From assembly GCA_947473355.1 (NCBI GenBank), contig CANJCQ010000001.1:62001-126000 (forward strand): 64,000 nt of DNA, written 5' to 3'. Numbering within the stretch: position 1 is the first letter of the stretch; the number at the start of each line of letters is the position of its first letter. A model generated the notes under the pieces. It was not told the origin of the DNA. It saw nothing but the letters and a program-made list of their open reading frames with translations, and ran no database searches. Positions 1 to 8,864 of this stretch are shown in pieces. A program made the position numbers and the translations under genes. This DNA is from Sphingomonadaceae bacterium (GTDB taxonomy: Bacteria; Pseudomonadota; Alphaproteobacteria; Sphingomonadales; Sphingomonadaceae).

Positions 1-3
1 CCG

Positions 4-1344
4 ATGAGCCAGAACGAGCTTGCGCGTCCGGCGGATTACTACTCCCAAGACGCCGGGCGCGTGCTGGCGTGCGATTGCGATGTCGAGTGGTTCGTGGAGA
101 ACGGCAATGTCGCCCCGGCCCGCGCAGCGCTTGCCGCGCTGCTGGTCGACGGTTGGCGACCCCAAGAGGGCTTGGGAGACGATGTACTGGACGCGGTTCG
201 CGACCAGTACCGTCGATTCACGCGCGAGCGGATTACCCCTTTTGCCCATGGCTGGCATCTGGCCGATGCGCTCATCCCCGACAAGCTGGTGGCTGAAATG
301 GGCGCACTTGGGACTTTCGGGGTCTGCATCGATCCGGAATTTGGCGGGCTGGGCTTTGGCAAGCTGGCCATGTGCGTGGTCTCCGAGGAGCTGAGCCGCG
401 GCTGGCTGGGCGCGGGCTCGCTTGGCACGCGCTCGGAAATCGCCGGCGAGTTAATTTCCGCGAGCGGCACGGATCAACAGAAGGCGCGTTGGCTGCCCGG
501 CATAGCATCGGGTGAAGTTCTGCCAACCGCCGTGTTTACTGAACCCGATACTGGTTCCGATCTGGCCTCGCTGCGCACCCGTGCGAGCAAGGAGGCCGAC
601 GGATCGTGGCGGATCGACGGCGCCAAAACCTGGATCACGCATGCCGCGCGCAGCGATCTGATGACCGTGTTGGTGCGCACCGATCCCGCCGATCCCGGGC
701 ATGGCGGGCTTTCGATCTTGCTTGGTGCCAAAACCCGTGCTTCGGTCGATAATTCCTTTCCCGACGAAGGCATCGACGGCAGCGAGATCGGCGTGCCCGG
801 CTATCGTGGCATGCGCGAATATGCACTTTCCTTCGATGGCTTCCAGGTTGCGGAAGATGGCCTGTTGGGCGACGAAACGGGGCAAGGCTTTCGGCAACTC
901 ATGCGTACATTCGAAGGTGCCCGAATTCAGACAGCTGCGCGAGCCGTCGGCGTTGCCTGGCGTGCCTTCGACCTGGCACTTGCCTATGCCTGCGATCGAA
1001 AGCAGTTTGGCAAAGGCATAGTCGGTTTTCCGCGGGTGGCCGACAAGCTGGTCATGGCTCTGGTCGAAGTGGTTGCCGCGCGCGAGCTTTCCTATTTTGC
1101 CGCGCGGACCAAGGATGAGGGTAACCGCTGCGACAGGGAGGCAGGTATGGCCAAGCTCCTCGGCGCCCGCGTCGCCTGGTCGAACGCCGATGCCGGGGTG
1201 CAAATCCATGGCGGCAATGGCTATGCTTTGGAATTCGAGATCAGCCGCGTACTGAGTGACGCGCGGGTGTTGAATATCTTCGAGGGCGCGGCGGAAATTC
1301 AGGCTCAGGTGATTGGGCGTGGCCTGCTTGCGAAGGCGGCCTGA
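4..1344 (+). CDS. Acyl-CoA dehydrogenase (FAD-dependent)
   Basis: Likely oxidises an acyl-CoA to the 2,3-enoyl-CoA with FAD as cofactor. The 446-residue product has the family signature FTEPDTGSD at residues 178-186, an arginine-bearing DRKQFG stretch in the C-terminal helical domain, and IFEGAAEIQ near the end. Glu427 in that last motif sits where the catalytic base of MCAD-type enzymes lies. It carries about 60 extra N-terminal residues before the usual start of the helical domain. The frame is open to the left edge of the window, so the true start could lie upstream and no ribosome site is visible. It converges on the 2-hydroxyacid dehydrogenase gene that follows. The substrate is unknown. 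Confidence 0.9.
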   Translation: MSQNELARPADYYSQDAGRVLACDCDVEWFVENGNVAPARAALAALLVDGWRPQEGLGDDVLDAVRDQYRRFTRERITPFAHGWHLADALIPDKLVAEMGALGTFGVCIDPEFGGLGFGKLAMCVVSEELSRGWLGAGSLGTRSEIAGELISASGTDQQKARWLPGIASGEVLPTAVFTEPDTGSDLASLRTRASKEADGSWRIDGAKTWITHAARSDLMTVLVRTDPADPGHGGLSILLGAKTRASVDNSFPDEGIDGSEIGVPGYRGMREYALSFDGFQVAEDGLLGDETGQGFRQLMRTFEGARIQTAARAVGVAWRAFDLALAYACDRKQFGKGIVGFPRVADKLVMALVEVVAARELSYFAARTKDEGNRCDREAGMAKLLGARVAWSNADAGVQIHGGNGYALEFEISRVLSDARVLNIFEGAAEIQAQVIGRGLLAKAA

Positions 1345-1367
1345 CTGCGCGGCTATCGCACGGGCAT

Positions 1368-2306
1368 TCAGACGGCTGGCGTAAGCACGCGCTCTCCGGC
1401 GAAATGGGCTTCCATATTATCCGCTGCCCGGTCGTAGGCGGCGCGCAATGCATCCTTGGTCATACTGGCCATGTGCGGCGTGAGCAGCAGGTTTGGCAGC
1501 GCCAGTAGCGAAGACGGGACCACCGGCTCGCCTTCAAGGACGTCAAGCGCAGCGGAACCGAGCGTTCCCTCGCACAGAGCCGAGACGAGCGCGGGCGTAT
1601 CGACAATCGAACCTCTGCCGACATTTATGAGCACACCTTCGGGCCCGAGTGCGTCCATGATGGGGCGGTCGACCAAGTGATGGGTTTCATCTCCGCCCGG
1701 TGCAGCAATGATCAGATAATCGACCTGGCGTGCGAGATCGGGCAGGGATTCGGCGTAGGTGTAGGGTAAATCCTTGCGCGGCTGGCGGTTGTGATAGAAC
1801 ACCGGCATGTCGAAGGCTTCGGCCCTGCGTGCGATCTGCAGCCCGACCTGGCCCAGCCCAAGAATTCCTAGTGGTCGACCGCTGACGCGACGTGTCAGGC
1901 CGATGCGCCGCTCCTGCCATTGGCCAGACCGGGCATGATAGACGCCGCCGCTGATGTTGCGGCCAGCACCGATCAGCAGGGCGATGGCGAATTCGGCAAC
2001 ATCGACTGCATTGACCCCGCCGGCATTGGTCACGACAATTCCCCTGTCGCTTGCTGCTACCAGATCGATGTAGTCCACCCCGGAGCTTATAACCGACACG
2101 ATCTCCAACTTCGGACAGCGCTCGAAGACGGATTCGCCGATCCGCCCTCCGATGTTGGCGTAGAAAATGCCCGAAATCCTCTGCCCAATTGTGGCCAGGC
2201 ACTCTGTTCGGTGGGCATAGTCGGACAGAAAGTGAAGCTTGAATCGCTGAGCCAGCCGCACCTCAATCCGCGGATTGCGCGCGGTCATCAGAATTTCCGA
2301 CTTCAT
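1368..2306 (-). CDS. D-2-hydroxyacid dehydrogenase family protein
   Basis: A 312-residue NAD(P)-dependent dehydrogenase of the D-isomer-specific 2-hydroxyacid family, expected to interconvert a 2-oxoacid and a D-2-hydroxyacid in the cytoplasm. The Rossmann motif GLGQVG is at residues 150-155. The catalytic triad of the family is visible as Arg231 (in NVGRGS), Glu260 (in LEGEP) and His278 (in LLTPHMAS). The length is normal for the family. It is transcribed divergently from the MFS carrier at 2578 across a 270-bp intergenic region. A second, diverged family member lies at 29611. The substrate cannot be deduced. Confidence 0.88.
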   Translation of the reverse strand: MKSEILMTARNPRIEVRLAQRFKLHFLSDYAHRTECLATIGQRISGIFYANIGGRIGESVFERCPKLEIVSVISSGVDYIDLVAASDRGIVVTNAGGVNAVDVAEFAIALLIGAGRNISGGVYHARSGQWQERRIGLTRRVSGRPLGILGLGQVGLQIARRAEAFDMPVFYHNRQPRKDLPYTYAESLPDLARQVDYLIIAAPGGDETHHLVDRPIMDALGPEGVLINVGRGSIVDTPALVSALCEGTLGSAALDVLEGEPVVPSSLLALPNLLLTPHMASMTKDALRAAYDRAADNMEAHFAGERVLTPAV

Positions 2307-2479
2307 CGCCAGCTCCTTTCGCCACGTTCTATTGTGTTGTCACCGCAAGGGGCCGCCTGATCATTGCAAATCAGCAAATTGGACCGAACGAATTGAGACA
2401 TGACGACAAAACCTGCTCGCCACCCAGCGCCATGTCAAACGGCAGAGCCATGGGAAATTGACGCGGTAACAGGCGAAAT

Positions 2480-2500
2480 CAGAATTAGTTCTGCTATAAT
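2480..2500 (+). promoter_or_regulatory. Possible promoter -10 box with overlapping palindrome
   Basis: A perfect -10 hexamer TATAAT (2495-2500) lies just downstream of the palindrome CAGAA-TTAG-TTCTG (2480-2493), about 78 bp before the MFS start. No good -35 box is seen at the right distance. The palindrome overlaps the spacer, as expected for a repressor or activator site. This is a sequence-pattern call only. Confidence 0.35.
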
Positions 2501-2577
2501 CAACGCCTATTTTTCGTGGCAATCCGCTTGTGACCCGGCGACAATGGTCATAACAGCCGGATAAGCAGGGGGGCGGG

Positions 2578-3852
2578 GTGACTGCAATCATAGATTCGAG
2601 CAATGGCCAGCCAATGACGGCCCGCCAGGAATGGAGCCGCGCCCCATTGCTGCCGATAGCCGGACTGATCGGTCATGCCACGGCAGTCTTTCACATCAAT
2701 GGGTTCTCGCCATTTATCGTGCCGATATCGCAAGATTTCGGCTGGTCGCGTACACTGACGACCATGGGGCTGACGCTCATCCTTTTAATGCAAGCGGCCA
2801 GCAGCATCCCCATTGGCTATCTGGTCGACCGGATCGGTTCGCGCCGGCTCGCGCTGGTCGGCATGATTTCCTCGCCTCTCGGCTTTGCGCTACTTGGTTC
2901 GGCGACTGGAAGCGAGACCAACTGGCTGCTACTCTGGCTGATCATGGGCACTGTCACGATGCCGGTGCAGTCGACAATCTGGACTGCGGCAATTTCAAGC
3001 GCGTTCAAGGCATCAAGGGGGATGGCACTGGGCGTGTCGATGTGCGGAACATCGCTGGCCTCGGCGCTCTTTCCATGGCTGGGCGCCATGCTGATCCAGA
3101 ACTTCGGCTGGCAGAAAGCCATGCTCTATGAAGCATTGATCTGGATTGCCCTGACCTATCCCTTCATGTTCATCGCATTCCGCACTGGACGAGACAAGGA
3201 GCTTGCTGGCGATCGTGACCTTCGGGTTGCAACTGACACTGGCATGACGTTGTCTCAAGGTCTGCGATCTTCGGTCTTCTGGCGAATGTTGGTTGTGGGT
3301 GCTTCCTACACTTTCGTCATTCCGACGATGATCATAGATTTCATTCCCATCCAGACAGATGGTGGCATCAATGCAGTCCAGGCGGCAAAGATTGCCATAT
3401 CGATTGGCTTGGCCTCGTTTGCGGGCCGACTGATCTCGGGTTTCCTGGTCGACCGTATCAGTGCCACTCGGGTTGGCGCTGTGGCATTTCTGACGCCAGC
3501 GATTGGCTGTGCAATCATGCTAAAGTTCGGAATCAATCCAGTCAGTGCGCTCACCACCGGTATCTTGCTGGGGCTCGCTCAGGGGGCAGAACTTGATGTT
3601 TTCGGCTATCTGACGTCGCGCTATTTTGGCACTCGATACTTCGGATCGCTTTTTGGCTGCGTTCTGCTTTCTCTGACGCTGGGGGCCGGACTTGGTCACA
3701 TAGGGGCATCGATGATCTTCGATGTAACGGGCAATTATTCGGGCTTCATGTGGCTGACTGTAATCGTCACGGTCTTGTGCAGTTTGTGCTTTCTAACCAT
3801 GCCGGAACCTGGCTTATTGAAGGAAGCGCAAGCGCCACAACAGATACGGTAG
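2578..3852 (+). CDS. MFS transporter
   Basis: A 424-residue major facilitator superfamily carrier with about 12 hydrophobic segments. The loop between segments 2 and 3 carries the family pattern (GYLVDRIGSRRLALVG). It probably moves an organic acid or pathway intermediate across the inner membrane. The GTG at 2578 is chosen as start because a G-rich run (AGGGGGGCGGG) immediately precedes it. An ATG at 2614 is an alternative. It converges on the thiolase-fold gene with only 20 bp between stops, where a hairpin lies. It is not a close match to the three mutually related carriers at 34-44 kb. Confidence 0.85.
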   Translation: MTAIIDSSNGQPMTARQEWSRAPLLPIAGLIGHATAVFHINGFSPFIVPISQDFGWSRTLTTMGLTLILLMQAASSIPIGYLVDRIGSRRLALVGMISSPLGFALLGSATGSETNWLLLWLIMGTVTMPVQSTIWTAAISSAFKASRGMALGVSMCGTSLASALFPWLGAMLIQNFGWQKAMLYEALIWIALTYPFMFIAFRTGRDKELAGDRDLRVATDTGMTLSQGLRSSVFWRMLVVGASYTFVIPTMIIDFIPIQTDGGINAVQAAKIAISIGLASFAGRLISGFLVDRISATRVGAVAFLTPAIGCAIMLKFGINPVSALTTGILLGLAQGAELDVFGYLTSRYFGTRYFGSLFGCVLLSLTLGAGLGHIGASMIFDVTGNYSGFMWLTVIVTVLCSLCFLTMPEPGLLKEAQAPQQIR

Positions 3853-3870
3853 CTGGCTCGCTCGCTACCG
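3847..3870. terminator. Hairpin between convergent genes
   Basis: Perfect inverted repeat CGGTAGC (3847-3853) and GCTACCG (3864-3870) with a 10-nt loop. It overlaps the MFS stop codon and lies just before the stop of the convergent thiolase-fold gene. Its position suits a bidirectional terminator, but there is no clear T-run on either side. Confidence 0.4.
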
Positions 3871-3872
3871 GG

Positions 3873-5036
3873 TCAATCCCTCGCAAGCAGCAGCGCTGCT
3901 GCCATGGGTCCCCCTCCCGACGTGGCCACTGCGACCTTCGGATCCCCGCCTATCTGACGCGCGCCGCCAAGCCCGCGTAGCTGGGTGACGGCTTCGTGTG
4001 CGAAGCCGAAGCCGTGGAGCCGTCCGGCGCCCAGTTGGCCGCCGTGGGTGTTCATCGGTAGTTCGCCGTCCAGCGCGATGCGGGTGCCACCTTCAATAAA
4101 ACGGTGGCCTTCGCCTCGCTCGCAGAAGCCGAGGCCTTCCAGCCAGTTGATCGGCAGGAATGCGAAGCCATCGTAGAACTGCACCGTATCGACGTCCTTG
4201 GGACGATAATCGCTATTGCGCCACAGGTCGGCGCCGGTTTCATATGCGGCTGGCCAATCAACCTGGTCCCACGATGGGCGATCGACCGAGCCAGCCGTCG
4301 CGGCAATGCGGATCGGCGTGCATTTCACTTCGTCAAGCGCGTCTCCCGCCGAAACGATGATCACCGTGGAGCAGTCGCTGAAGCGGTCGCAATCATAGAG
4401 GCACAGCGGCGAAGAGATCATCCGCGCCGACATGTATTTGTCCAGAGTCAGCACTTCCTTTGTGATCGCGCGCGCGCGCGGATTGAGCATGGCATTTTTC
4501 GAACCGTTGATCGCGATCTGCCCCAACTGCTCGCGGGTCATGCCGTAGCGTTCAACGTGGGTCATGGCATATTGCGCAGTCCAGCAGGCTGCGGACATTG
4601 CCCAGAACGGCATGGTCCACTGCACGAAGCCATCGAGTAGTTCGGACCGCGGCCGGGAATATTCCTCGGGCCGGGCCATGGCGGCGGCTTCATAGACTGT
4701 GCGGAAACAGATGACGTGGCGGCACAAGCCAAGCCTCACCGCCATCGCGGCATTGGCGATCGAGGACAGCTGGGCAGGCTGTTCCATTCCGCCGACATGC
4801 CATTTGGACTTGATGCCCATTGCCTCGATGACTTCGTCTGCGCCGACCGGCGAGAAGCCGAGGTTGCCGCTCGACTTGCCGGGGAAGGTGGCGACACCGT
4901 CGATCTGACCGATGGTGAGCCCTGCCTCGTCGAGCGCCTCGCGCACAGCATCGAGGGTCAGCAGCAGGGGGTGGCGGGTGGTGCGGATGGCGACCTCTGA
5001 CTGGCCGATCCCGGTAATATAAGCTTCGCGACCCAT
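3873..5036 (-). CDS. Thiolase-fold protein, lipid-transfer/aldolase (Ltp2-like) type
   Basis: A 387-residue thiolase-superfamily protein. The segment that normally holds the acylated cysteine is GGMEQPAQLSSIANAAMAV (82-100), with no cysteine at the nucleophile position. The C-terminal part has NTHGGQLGAG and RLHGFGFAHE (about 329-348), conserved in sterol carrier/Ltp-type members. Ltp2 of actinobacteria is a retro-aldolase rather than a thiolase and works in complex with a DUF35 protein. Here a DUF35 gene lies 3 bp upstream in the same operon. I therefore infer cleavage of a beta-hydroxyacyl-CoA side chain, not thiolysis. Assignment to the fold is firm; the aldolase role is inference. Confidence 0.82.
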   Translation of the reverse strand: MGREAYITGIGQSEVAIRTTRHPLLLTLDAVREALDEAGLTIGQIDGVATFPGKSSGNLGFSPVGADEVIEAMGIKSKWHVGGMEQPAQLSSIANAAMAVRLGLCRHVICFRTVYEAAAMARPEEYSRPRSELLDGFVQWTMPFWAMSAACWTAQYAMTHVERYGMTREQLGQIAINGSKNAMLNPRARAITKEVLTLDKYMSARMISSPLCLYDCDRFSDCSTVIIVSAGDALDEVKCTPIRIAATAGSVDRPSWDQVDWPAAYETGADLWRNSDYRPKDVDTVQFYDGFAFLPINWLEGLGFCERGEGHRFIEGGTRIALDGELPMNTHGGQLGAGRLHGFGFAHEAVTQLRGLGGARQIGGDPKVAVATSGGGPMAAALLLARD

Positions 5037-5039
5037 GGT

Positions 5040-5444
5040 TCAGGCAACTTTCTCGAATAGGGGATAGAAGATGCCGTCCTGTTCCTCGAACAAGACGCGG
5101 ACAGGATCGTCGAAGTGCACGGCATCGACCGGGCAATTCACGATGTTGGTAGTCAGGATCACGCTCGGTGCATCGTCGAGCCTGACCCTGGCGATGACGA
5201 ATGGCACTTCCATGTTCTTGGCCCAGGCCTGGTGGTTGACTGTGTAGCTTTCTACTTTGGCGAGGCCGGAAACCGACTGTGGCACGACGTTTTCCGACAG
5301 GCAGTGGCGGCACAGCAAGCGCGGTGGATGGGTATGCCCGCCGCAATCGCCACAGGTGGTGATCATCAACCTGCCTTCGGCGCCGCCGGTCCAGAAGGCG
5401 CGGTTTTCCTCGTCGAGTCTTGGGCGGGGGCGGGGTATGGACAT
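5040..5444 (-). CDS. DUF35 OB-fold/zinc-ribbon protein, partner of thiolase-fold enzyme
   Basis: A 134-residue protein with an N-terminal zinc ribbon (Cys31, Cys34, Cys45, Cys48, in two CxxC pairs) followed by an OB-fold region, the DUF35 architecture. Proteins of this type bind acyl-CoA and dock onto thiolase-fold partners, as in ChsH2-Ltp2 of steroid degradation. It is the first gene of a two-gene operon with the thiolase-fold gene. The start at 5444 (MSIPRPRPRL) is preferred over an upstream ATG at 5477 because the extra residues are not family-like. Confidence 0.82.
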   Translation of the reverse strand: MSIPRPRPRLDEENRAFWTGGAEGRLMITTCGDCGGHTHPPRLLCRHCLSENVVPQSVSGLAKVESYTVNHQAWAKNMEVPFVIARVRLDDAPSVILTTNIVNCPVDAVHFDDPVRVLFEEQDGIFYPLFEKVA

Positions 5445-5576
5445 CTGGTGCTCCGTTTGGGCGCGCGCGGCACGCATTGCGTGTGCGGCTGGATCGTGCA
5501 GTCGTGGGTGAGTCGTTCTGCACCCCGAATGGCTGCCCTTAGGGGAATTTCAAACTTCCCGGGCATAGTGACCATC

Positions 5577-5612
5577 ATGTCAAATTGGCAGTTCGATTGT
5601 ATTATTTGACAT
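5577..5612. promoter_or_regulatory. Widely spaced perfect inverted repeat, probable operator
   Basis: ATGTCAAAT (5577-5585) and ATTTGACAT (5604-5612) form perfect 9-bp arms separated by 18 nt. They lie in the 468-bp region between the divergent DUF35 operon and the TonB receptor gene. The rest of 5445-5912 is AT-richer than its surroundings and holds no coding frame I can support. A short TAGCGCTA palindrome lies about 100 bp before the receptor start. Confidence 0.45.
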
Positions 5613-5912
5613 ATGCGGCTTTTCGCCAACTTTCGCGCCAGGTTGTATGTCTGGTCTGCGACGCCAAAAAATCGGTAAATATATCTAATTATCAGCATAT
5701 TATAGAAACGCAGTCGAGGCGGTGGTCGTCGAGGGCAAGTGCGAAAGCTGCTGTGGCCAAATAGCTACACGCGTCAGATTTCGCCGGAATTGGCACGTTC
5801 GCTCTATAGCGCTAGTGAATAGAAGTTGGCATCTAAGTGCCACGATTTGAAAGACACGTGCACGGCGCGAAGTCGAATGAAATTATCAATGGGTTCTGGG
5901 AGGACGCATACC

Positions 5913-8540
5913 ATGAGCATCACCTACAAATCGCTTATCAAGGCAACAGTTACGATTTCGTCGCTTTGTTTTGCGACACAGGCCTTCGCCGCCGATGCGG
6001 CAGCAGACGAAGGAACCACGGGCGGCGCGAATGATATTATCGTTAGCGCCCGCCGCATCGAGGAGCGCCTGCAGGACGTTCCGATTTCGGTTGCGGTGGT
6101 CAATCAGGAGCAGTTGAACAAGGCGAATATCACCGGCGTAGATGATCTTTCGAAGATCATCCCGGGCCTGAACGTGGAACAGCGGTATTCGTCTGAAACC
6201 AATGCCTTTGCGATCCGCGGCTTCAACCAGGCGCTGCGGACGACGGCTGCGGTTGGCACCTATTTTGGTGAAGTCGTCGCCCCGCGCGGCGGTGCAGGTG
6301 CGTTTCCGGGTGGCGATGGTGCAGGCCCAGGCAACCTTTTCGACTTGCAGAACGTTCAGGTGCTAAAGGGACCGCAAGGCACTCTGTTCGGTCGCAATAC
6401 CACAGGCGGTGCAGTGATTCTCACGCCAAGGAAGCCGACCGACAAATTCGAAGGATATGTTCAAGGGTCATACGGCAACTTTGGCATGTACCAGCTCCAG
6501 GGCGTGTTGAACCTTCCGCTGGCTTCGTGGGCCCGGTTGCGCCTGGGCGTTGACCATATGAAGCGCGATGGTACGCAAAATAATGCCTCCGGGATTGGTC
6601 CGGACAAGTTGAACGATACCGATTATTATGCCTTGCGCGGCAGCCTGGTGCTCGATCTGGGGCCCACCGTCGAGAACTACACGATCGTGTCCTACTCAAA
6701 CTCGGATCACGTCGGTACTCAGCCTCAGATCTACCGGGCAAATCCGTTTACCAATTTCGGCGGGGCAACGAAGGCTGGCGCACAGGTTGCGCGGCTGCTT
6801 GCGAGCAATGACCCATACCGGGTCGAAAACAACATGAGCAATCCGCGCTCGTATACCAAGTACTTCCAGGTGATTAACACCACCAGATGGGAGGCAAGCG
6901 ACACGCTGACGATCAGGAACATCATGTCCTATGCGTCGTTCGAGCAGAACCTCAACCAGAGCGTATTCGGGTCCAACTGGAATGGCACTACTCTGCTGCC
7001 CCTTCCATTTGCTGCCGGGATCGACAGCCGTATTTCTACAGCCCAGGCATTCAATGGCGAAGGGCAGAATGGTAATGACCAACGTTCCTTCTCGGACGAA
7101 CTCCAGATTCAGGGTCACTCGGGGGATGGCAGGCTTCAGTATCAGGCCGGACTTTACTATGAGCATTCCACACCGGGCAACCCGACAAACAACGAGTCGA
7201 TCTCTGTGGGTGCGGTATGTCTTGTCGGGGCCTACACAGGCCTGTCTTCGATGCGCTGCGTGAGTGGTACGGGTGCTTCGGTCAACCAGAGCATCTCCAC
7301 AATCGAATACATCAACAAGGCGTTCTACGCTCAGGCAACTTATGCGGCGACTGACAAGCTGAAACTGACTGCCGGGTTCCGGCTTACCAACGATGTGACG
7401 AATGCCACGAACCGGTCTTTCCAGTGGAATTTCAACAGCGCCCCTCCTTTGGGCGCGGCTATTCCCATTCCCCTTTCTCAATTTGTCGCACCAACTTTGG
7501 GCGTGGGCGCGGCTGCTTGCCAGGTGCCGAACAGGCCGTTTGCCACTTCCGACCCGGCCACCAACTGCCTGGTCCCGAGCAGCGCGGGGTTGCACACGGA
7601 AAGCACGCGTCCGACCTGGACCTTGAGCGCGCAGTACAATCCATCGCCTGACGTAATGATCTATGGCACCTATTCTCGCGGCTATCGCCAGGGCTCGGCG
7701 GCACCGGCAGCGATTGGCGCCAAGACATCGTTCGATCCCGAAACGGCAGACAGCTTTGAGCTCGGTGCGAAGACCAGCTGGAACGGCTCGGTGCCTGGCC
7801 ACTTCAACGCCACCGGCTTCTATTCGAAGCTGAAGGATTACCAGATGCTGGTCGGGTTGAACTGCACCCTTGCCGTCTGCCCGGCTGGTGGTTCGGCCAC
7901 GTCCGTGTTCAACGCGGGCAAGGCGCACATGTATGGCATTGAATTCGACGGATCGCTAAAACCTTCGGATTTCTTCCGTCTCGATTTCTCGGGTGCCTGG
8001 GTGCATTCACGGGTTGACGCATTCTTCGTCGATATCACGCCGTTTGTAGCCAACTTCAACAACCGGCTTAACCCGGCCGCTATCGGCGATCCCATGCCGC
8101 TCACGCCGGAATTCGCCGGAAATATTTCGGCGACCTTCAAATTGCCGATCCCGGAAAGCGCTGGACGGCTCGAGTTCTCTGCCATGTTCCGGTACTCGTC
8201 GGACTTCTCAACCGCGGCATCAGACACCAATACCAGTGCGGCGGCGGCCATCCTCGCTGGTTGCGGGTCTGCCTGCACGGCTACACAGCTTGGCAATGCT
8301 GCTGCGATTGCCGCTGCTCCGATCGACCGGGCAAGTCCAGTCAAGCAGATCGATCTCAACCTCGACTGGAAGGACGTGGGTGGTCAGCCGATCGATCTGG
8401 GCCTCTTCATGACGAACGCGACAGATCAGGTTACCTACACGTTGATCCAGCCGCTGTTTAACAGCTTCGGCTTCGACGTGCGCTATCTTGGCCAGCCCCG
8501 CATGTTCGGCGCGCGGCTGCGGGTTCGGTTCGGGAACTGA
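5913..8540 (+). CDS. TonB-dependent outer-membrane receptor
   Basis: An 875-residue outer-membrane beta-barrel receptor for energised uptake of a ligand. A signal peptide (about residues 1-27, ending ATQAFA) is followed by the TonB box DIIVSAR (41-47), a plug domain, and a long barrel ending in LRVRFGN. The ATG at 5913 is chosen because GGGAGGA lies 8 nt upstream and the signal peptide begins there; a longer frame from a TTG at 5826 is less likely. It precedes the oxygenase/beta-oxidation run beginning at 8865, so it may import the substrate of those enzymes. The ligand is unknown. A second, only distantly similar receptor is at 59683-62376. Confidence 0.92.
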   Translation: MSITYKSLIKATVTISSLCFATQAFAADAAADEGTTGGANDIIVSARRIEERLQDVPISVAVVNQEQLNKANITGVDDLSKIIPGLNVEQRYSSETNAFAIRGFNQALRTTAAVGTYFGEVVAPRGGAGAFPGGDGAGPGNLFDLQNVQVLKGPQGTLFGRNTTGGAVILTPRKPTDKFEGYVQGSYGNFGMYQLQGVLNLPLASWARLRLGVDHMKRDGTQNNASGIGPDKLNDTDYYALRGSLVLDLGPTVENYTIVSYSNSDHVGTQPQIYRANPFTNFGGATKAGAQVARLLASNDPYRVENNMSNPRSYTKYFQVINTTRWEASDTLTIRNIMSYASFEQNLNQSVFGSNWNGTTLLPLPFAAGIDSRISTAQAFNGEGQNGNDQRSFSDELQIQGHSGDGRLQYQAGLYYEHSTPGNPTNNESISVGAVCLVGAYTGLSSMRCVSGTGASVNQSISTIEYINKAFYAQATYAATDKLKLTAGFRLTNDVTNATNRSFQWNFNSAPPLGAAIPIPLSQFVAPTLGVGAAACQVPNRPFATSDPATNCLVPSSAGLHTESTRPTWTLSAQYNPSPDVMIYGTYSRGYRQGSAAPAAIGAKTSFDPETADSFELGAKTSWNGSVPGHFNATGFYSKLKDYQMLVGLNCTLAVCPAGGSATSVFNAGKAHMYGIEFDGSLKPSDFFRLDFSGAWVHSRVDAFFVDITPFVANFNNRLNPAAIGDPMPLTPEFAGNISATFKLPIPESAGRLEFSAMFRYSSDFSTAASDTNTSAAAAILAGCGSACTATQLGNAAAIAAAPIDRASPVKQIDLNLDWKDVGGQPIDLGLFMTNATDQVTYTLIQPLFNSFGFDVRYLGQPRMFGARLRVRFGN

Positions 8541-8621
8541 TTTCCGGAACGATCGGCGCAGTTGGCAGGGTGATCGCCGTGATCATACTGCCCGTCGCCC
8601 CAAGAGTCTGCTTTTCGCTTC

Positions 8622-8660
8622 GGATGCGCAGTCAGGGAATTTCCCCTGGCTGCGCATTCC
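8622..8660. terminator. Long stem-loop after the TonB receptor gene
   Basis: Arms at 8622-8637 and 8643-8660 (core TGCGCAGTCAGGG against CCCTGGCTGCGCA) form a stem of about 13 pairs with one G-T mismatch and a short AT loop. It lies 80 bp after the receptor stop. There is no T-run, so it could be a factor-dependent terminator or an mRNA-stabilising hairpin rather than an intrinsic terminator. Confidence 0.5.
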
Positions 8661-8740
8661 ACGTTGGGGCCAGACAAAACAGATGTCAGGGCCATTGCCA
8701 GGCATGAACTGTTTGACGAAGCGCGCTCCAGCGGAATATA

Positions 8741-8758
8741 GTGTCAGTCGAGTGACAG
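8741..8758 (+). promoter_or_regulatory. Operator-like palindrome, copy A of three
   Basis: GTGTCAGTCGAGTGACAG, an imperfect 18-bp palindrome 106 bp before the TauD-type oxygenase start. It closely matches the sites at 14296 and 24400. Symmetry and length fit a TetR-family operator. No other feature is seen in 8541-8864 apart from the hairpin at 8622. Confidence 0.6.
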
Positions 8759-8864
8759 AATCAATGATGCTGGTCCGCCTTGGAAGGCGGTCCGTTTGCA
8801 CGGGCAGTTATCGCTTGCCCCTTGGAAAGGGCTCAGCGTCGTCAGATCGAGGAGTTTGAATGCG

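Noticed and set aside
6696..7928. A 410-residue open frame opposite the TonB receptor at 5913
   Set aside because: Antisense to a certain gene, low-complexity Arg-rich composition, no ribosome site or family match.
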